The position numbers were made by a program, and so were the translations under genes. 64,000 nt of DNA from Mucidula mucida. Lineage: Eukaryota; Basidiomycota; Agaricomycetes; Agaricales; Physalacriaceae. How positions within the stretch are numbered: the first letter of the stretch is position 1; every line of letters starts with the position of its first letter. This document shows, one piece after another, positions 60,728-64,000 of the stretch. Location of the stretch: positions 1 through 64,000 of the forward strand of contig JADNYV010000205.1 in assembly GCA_015501055.1 (NCBI GenBank). Direction: 5' to 3'. Under the pieces are notes generated by a model that was not told the DNA's origin, did no database searches, and saw only the letters and a list, made by a program, of their open reading frames with translations.

Positions 60728-61006
60728 AGGCTGTGACAAAAAACGCGCTAGAAAAGTGGGGGCGAAGTAGAATAAGGGGGGGTGTTAATTGTAACACACC
60801 TGAATCCTTTCGCTTTTAAGCTCTTCAGATCCTACTCGGCATCGACATGTGTTTTGAGGTCCATACGGTCTAGATATACTTGGGGCCCGAAGGCGATTAT
60901 GCTATTGGTCAGTGGGGAACTGCCATCGGCCTGTGAAAAGAGTTAGATCACATATGATAACTGTGGCGCACCTCGGGCCGGTACTTCGGGCCGGATCCGG
61001 ACCGCC

Positions 61007-61042
61007 GGGTTAGGACGGGTTAGGGTTTGAGGGTTAGGGTTG
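61007..61042 (+). repeat. Telomeric-like tract inside element 3' region
   Basis: GGGTTAGGACGGGTTAGGG, then TTTGAGGGTTAGGGTTGG: imperfect TTAGGG units inside the retroelement (CCCTAA on its sense strand). Confidence 0.75.
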
Positions 61043-61103
61043 GCTAACAAAGCGACAGAGTCAGTTATTAAGTATATCAACGTTAAATAAACGCTGTACT
61101 CAC

Positions 61104-61131
61104 GGTTAGGGTTAGGGTGAGGGTTAAGGGG
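61104..61131 (+). repeat. Second telomeric-like tract inside element
   Basis: GGTTAGGGTTAGGGTGAGGG, then TTAAGGGG, about 60 bp from the first internal tract. Confidence 0.75.
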
Positions 61132-61423
61132 TGTTATTCCCCGAAAAATGTGGTTAGTAAGTCCGTAGACGAACAGGGGTGTGAGAGTACTTACCGTAGG
61201 GGCTCGGGAACTAGTAACTAAGTGAATGCGTGGAACATATGACCTGCTTGCGGCGGAAAATCGGAGGCCGTCTCCAGACACCGAGTATACCTGCGCCTCT
61301 CGGCGTGGGACTCGGATTTTTACATCTCAAGACTTGATTAAGACCGGGCGAATGCACCCGGCCACCTTCGACGGGGCCCCAGAGGGGCCCGCTCCATCCG
61401 GGCAGATTTCTGTTGACCAGGGT

Positions 61424-63625
61424 TCACCAAACGGGGTTCAGATAGACGTATTCAAGGTCGCCGGGCTGGGGCCGGTTCGGGTGTGGCGATTCCGGAGGGG
61501 AATCTACTTGCATATCGTTAGTATCTTGAAGAACAACGTCCTCGTCTAGTTTAGAGAGTACAGTCTTTTTCCAAAGACTGGTTAAGTCGAATAAATTACG
61601 AGTACGTTTGTAACTCGTAATCATTCGGCGATTTAGGATATTTATTTTTCTTATGTCTGGCGTCTTGGCCATCCCGCGCTGGCTCCGTACCTCCGTCCGT
61701 AGACGGCCTGGAGTAGCCACGAGCTGGCCTTCAACGTCATCGATAAACGGGAAGTCGAGGCCCCCGAGGGTGCCTGCTTCGGCGCGATTCATATATTCGC
61801 GCCAATATCCTAGGACTGTATCTCCTAGTTCCTTAGCTGAAAAGTAATTCCAAGCAGTATTATATTGAGACTTCAAGACTAACACGTCATCGTGCGCGCC
61901 GGTCGAAGATTCTCGGTCTTCGAGGCGCTTTTCCCAACGTTTAGAGAAATTCTCTCGAGTCCAATGTGCTACTTTTTCATACGGATAGCCGCGCGTACAA
62001 TAGAGAGCTGCCAGGCTCCTAATTGCGTCACTGTAGTGGTCGATTTTACTACATAGCGTTGCTAAACGGGACATCTCTCCTATATAGGTCCCCCGCTTTA
62101 CTTGTTCGGGGTGCCATGAGATGTATGGAATTCTTTCCTGGTGGTTACGTGCTTTCCGGAAGGGCATGTGCTGTACGCTGCCATCGCGATCACGATAGAC
62201 AGTCATGTCCAAAAAGCTTTGTGACTGATGGGACACGTTCCACTCAATAGTGCATCCATCGAACTTGACGGTTTCCACGATTTGCAACGCCTCTTGTTCA
62301 GAGTTGGCGTATACAAGGGATAACACGTCGTCGATAAAGCGCCCGTAGAATAAGAATCTCGGGTCGCCCATGACGTTCAACTTCCTCTCGAAGTACCAAC
62401 CAAATAAGTTGGCTAAGTCCGGTGAGTCCGCTACGCCCATTGCAAGGCCGCGGAGTTGTTCGAAGTATTCGTCATCGAATTGAAACACTAAGTTTTTGTT
62501 ACCGACTTCTAAGGCCTTAATGAAGAGCCACTCTTCCCGAAGACTTTCTTCGGAACGTTCGTTCAACGCAATATCGTTAGTATACCATTCTTTATACAAC
62601 TCGACGACGATGTCGAGGCAGAGTTGTAATGGTACGTTCGGATAGAACGCGACGACGTCACCAGTGCATATATACCACTGGCGACCTTGAGTCGGTTTAA
62701 CTTTGCTTAATTTTAGCGCCAAATCTTTGGATCCATGGAGGATGGTTGGCGCCGATTTTACAATCGGTTTAAGTCTTTTACTGACATACTTGGCGGCGGG
62801 GTTCTGGATGGCGCTATGACATGGAAGTATAGGGCGCATCTTCACGGGTTCCTTATGTATTTTAGGAATACCGTAGAATTGCGGAAGCGTAGGCTTTTGT
62901 CCGACTGGGGTAGTCTTACTCCGGAAGAAGGGGCCAAGTTGTTTACCGTTACGATGGTGCTGTTCAGCGGTTTCAGCGAGCAATTCCATCTGTGTATTAT
63001 GCCAGTTACACTGCGCGACTACATGTATATACATTATTTTACGATAATCATCAGTATTATCGAGGAGTGCGCGTGTTCGTTCGTTAACCCAGGTGCGTTT
63101 AGACACCGCTATCCCTAAGTTCTTATCAGTACTGGTGACGATGTAGTCATTCTCAGTTAAGAACTCATGAATCTGGCGAGGGCTCGGAGTAAACGCTTTA
63201 TGGGCGTCCGAGGCCGTCTCAACGGGTATATTAGATATCGTTCGGTGAACGAAGGTCTCACCCCGTTTGAGGCCGAGTTCAAGATAGTGCGGTAAACGAG
63301 GTGGTATGATGTCGGCCTTAGTAGGGTCCGGCACCTCGTAGTCTGGGTCGTATTCGCGATCTTCATCGCTTTCAGTGAAGGCAAAGAACAGTCTCCAACG
63401 TAAACGTCGTTGAAAGTCGTTCCACGCTTTTCGGATCAACGCCGAATTGCGTGCGCTTTTAAACATATAGCGCATGCCTATGCTGAGCTGATACTCAATG
63501 TGCTTAGGGATTGACACTCCAGGCGAGCGATGTACATAGTTTTTAAATTGGGATGCCTCTAATATTTCTACAGGGGTATTTAAAATTACAAATCGGACGG
63601 CCTGTGGGAGTGGGACTGTTAGCAT
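61424..63625 (-). CDS. Reverse transcriptase of Penelope-like (Coprina-type) element
   Basis: 733 residues from the first Met; the frame stays open upstream, without another Met, to 63,805, where a TAA comes from the telomeric repeat. The PLE/TERT-like RT motifs are in order: N-terminal TSTDKNLGIAV (about 164), fingers FYGIPKIHKEPVKMRPIL (about 250-266), motif A DVVAFYPNVP (Asp near 323), motif B region LRGLAMGVADSPDLANLFG (about 391), motif C GRFIDDVLS (Asp pair 432-433), and thumb YISWHPEQVKRGTYIGEM. The C-terminus (to LEYVYLNPVW) is basic then acidic, with no GIY-YIG endonuclease. A Lys-rich upstream frame (KPTDSKKPSGSKQGKGKGK) overlaps the N-terminal extension in another frame. The catalytic residues look intact. 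Confidence 0.93.
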   Translation of the reverse strand: MLTVPLPQAVRFVILNTPVEILEASQFKNYVHRSPGVSIPKHIEYQLSIGMRYMFKSARNSALIRKAWNDFQRRLRWRLFFAFTESDEDREYDPDYEVPDPTKADIIPPRLPHYLELGLKRGETFVHRTISNIPVETASDAHKAFTPSPRQIHEFLTENDYIVTSTDKNLGIAVSKRTWVNERTRALLDNTDDYRKIMYIHVVAQCNWHNTQMELLAETAEQHHRNGKQLGPFFRSKTTPVGQKPTLPQFYGIPKIHKEPVKMRPILPCHSAIQNPAAKYVSKRLKPIVKSAPTILHGSKDLALKLSKVKPTQGRQWYICTGDVVAFYPNVPLQLCLDIVVELYKEWYTNDIALNERSEESLREEWLFIKALEVGNKNLVFQFDDEYFEQLRGLAMGVADSPDLANLFGWYFERKLNVMGDPRFLFYGRFIDDVLSLVYANSEQEALQIVETVKFDGCTIEWNVSHQSQSFLDMTVYRDRDGSVQHMPFRKARNHQERIPYISWHPEQVKRGTYIGEMSRLATLCSKIDHYSDAIRSLAALYCTRGYPYEKVAHWTRENFSKRWEKRLEDRESSTGAHDDVLVLKSQYNTAWNYFSAKELGDTVLGYWREYMNRAEAGTLGGLDFPFIDDVEGQLVATPGRLRTEVRSQRGMAKTPDIRKINILNRRMITSYKRTRNLFDLTSLWKKTVLSKLDEDVVLQDTNDMQVDSPPESPHPNRPQPGDLEYVYLNPVW

Positions 63626-63800
63626 CCAGTCCGGGTAAGTGGCAGGATTGTCGTACCTAAAGGCTATTTGCCTTTGCCCTTGCCCTGCTTCGATCCCGAA
63701 GGCTTCTTCGAATCCGTCGGCTTCCTCTTCACGATCCTGGGGACGCGTAAGCCTCCGGCGGGAAGGTAACGAGGAGGAGGAGATGGGTACCTCTTCGGCG

Positions 63801-63821
63801 TAGGGTTAGGGGGGGTTAGGG
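63801..63821 (+). repeat. Telomeric tract between element copies
   Basis: TAGGGTTAGGGGGGGTTAGG plus one G separates the 5' end of copy 1 from the 3' end of copy 2. Confidence 0.85.
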
Positions 63822-64000
63822 AGGCTGTGACAAAAAACGCGCTAGAAAAGTGGGGGCGAAGTAGAATAAGGGGGGGTGTTAATTGTAACACACCTGAATC
63901 CTTTCGCTTTTAAGCTCTTCAGATCCTACTCGGCATCGACATGTGTTTTGAGGTCCATACGGTCTAGATATACTTGGGGCCCGAAGGCGATTATGCTATT
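63822..64000 (-). mobile_element. 3' end of a second Coprina-type copy
   Basis: The 179 bases to the window edge are identical, as far as I could compare, to 60,728-60,906 (AGGCTGTGACAAAAAACGCG onward). This gives a period of 3,094 bp and shows head-to-tail stacking. Confidence 0.88.

Larger units (their letters stand above)
60728..63800 (-). mobile_element. Coprina-type Penelope-like element, copy 1 (5'-truncated)
   Basis: The element is read right to left. Its 3' end abuts the TTAGGG tract at 60,727, and its 5' end stops at about 63,800, where another TTAGGG tract begins. It has one reverse-transcriptase gene, a long 3' untranslated region with internal telomeric stretches, and no GIY-YIG domain. 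Penelope-like elements without endonuclease at telomeres are known from rotifers (Athena) and from basidiomycete and other fungi (Coprina). The orientation fits priming of cDNA on the 3' G-rich overhang of a chromosome end on the right. Confidence 0.85.

Noticed and set aside
60943..61281. 112-residue minus-strand frame beside the RT as an extra element protein
   Set aside because: It is made largely of telomeric-repeat translation (NPNPQTLTRPNP) and has no domain-like features.
60728..61424. Hammerhead ribozyme in the element 3' region
   Set aside because: Penelope-like elements often carry hammerhead motifs, but I found no CTGATGA core paired with a GAAA box on either strand here.
63664..63891. 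75-residue frame as a separate ORF1 of the retroelement
   Set aside because: It starts inside the 3' end of copy 2 and crosses the telomeric seam, so it cannot belong to one element; only its Lys-rich end overlaps the RT N-terminal extension.

Overview
This window is nuclear DNA from a filamentous fungus, most likely an agaricomycete basidiomycete. Evidence: 50-65 bp spliceosomal introns in nearly every gene, compact TATA promoters, several basidiomycete-typical families (FunK1 fungal kinases, DUF6534 multi-span membrane proteins, F-box/LRR proteins, a basidiomycete GATA-like zinc finger, MYND proteins) and TTAGGG telomeric tracts at the right side. No tRNA, rRNA or CRISPR was seen.

Layout. 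(1) 1-22,065 is a large imperfect inverted duplication: left arm 1-9,778 (open at the window edge), spacer 9,779-13,935, right arm 13,936-22,065. Each arm carries an RS-type gene end, a truncated F-box gene, a DUF6534 membrane-protein gene, a FunK1 kinase gene and a shared non-coding block. The spacer holds a gene for an acidic protein and a coiled-coil/GATA-like zinc-finger gene. Arms have decayed differently: the left kinase reads through but has HHD instead of HRD, while the right kinase has HRD but is frameshifted. (2) 21.9-26.1 kb: two divergent Arg/Ser-rich protein genes and a G-protein alpha subunit. (3) 26.1-40.4 kb: two unrecognised genes, a TANGO2/NRDE gene, an inverted pair of polytopic membrane-protein paralogs (one broken), and VPS74/GOLPH3. 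(4) 40.4-51 kb: gene-poor, with a diverged third copy of the arm repeat and one bZIP gene. (5) 51-60.2 kb: RRM-like protein, short-chain dehydrogenase, MYND protein, F-box/LRR protein, NmrA-like protein. (6) 60.68-64 kb: a telomere-associated, endonuclease-lacking Penelope-like element of the Coprina type, in head-to-tail copies separated by short TTAGGG tracts. The G-rich strand runs rightward, so the chromosome end lies to the right.

The genes do not form one pathway. The strongest stories are the retroelement array that appears to have grown on a former chromosome end, and the palindrome whose duplicated kinase genes carry reciprocal lesions. Caution: several otherwise convincing genes need one-base shifts to read through (VPS74, NmrA-like, RS protein, right-arm genes), so residual sequencing indels or joined haplotypes must be excluded before calling pseudogenes.
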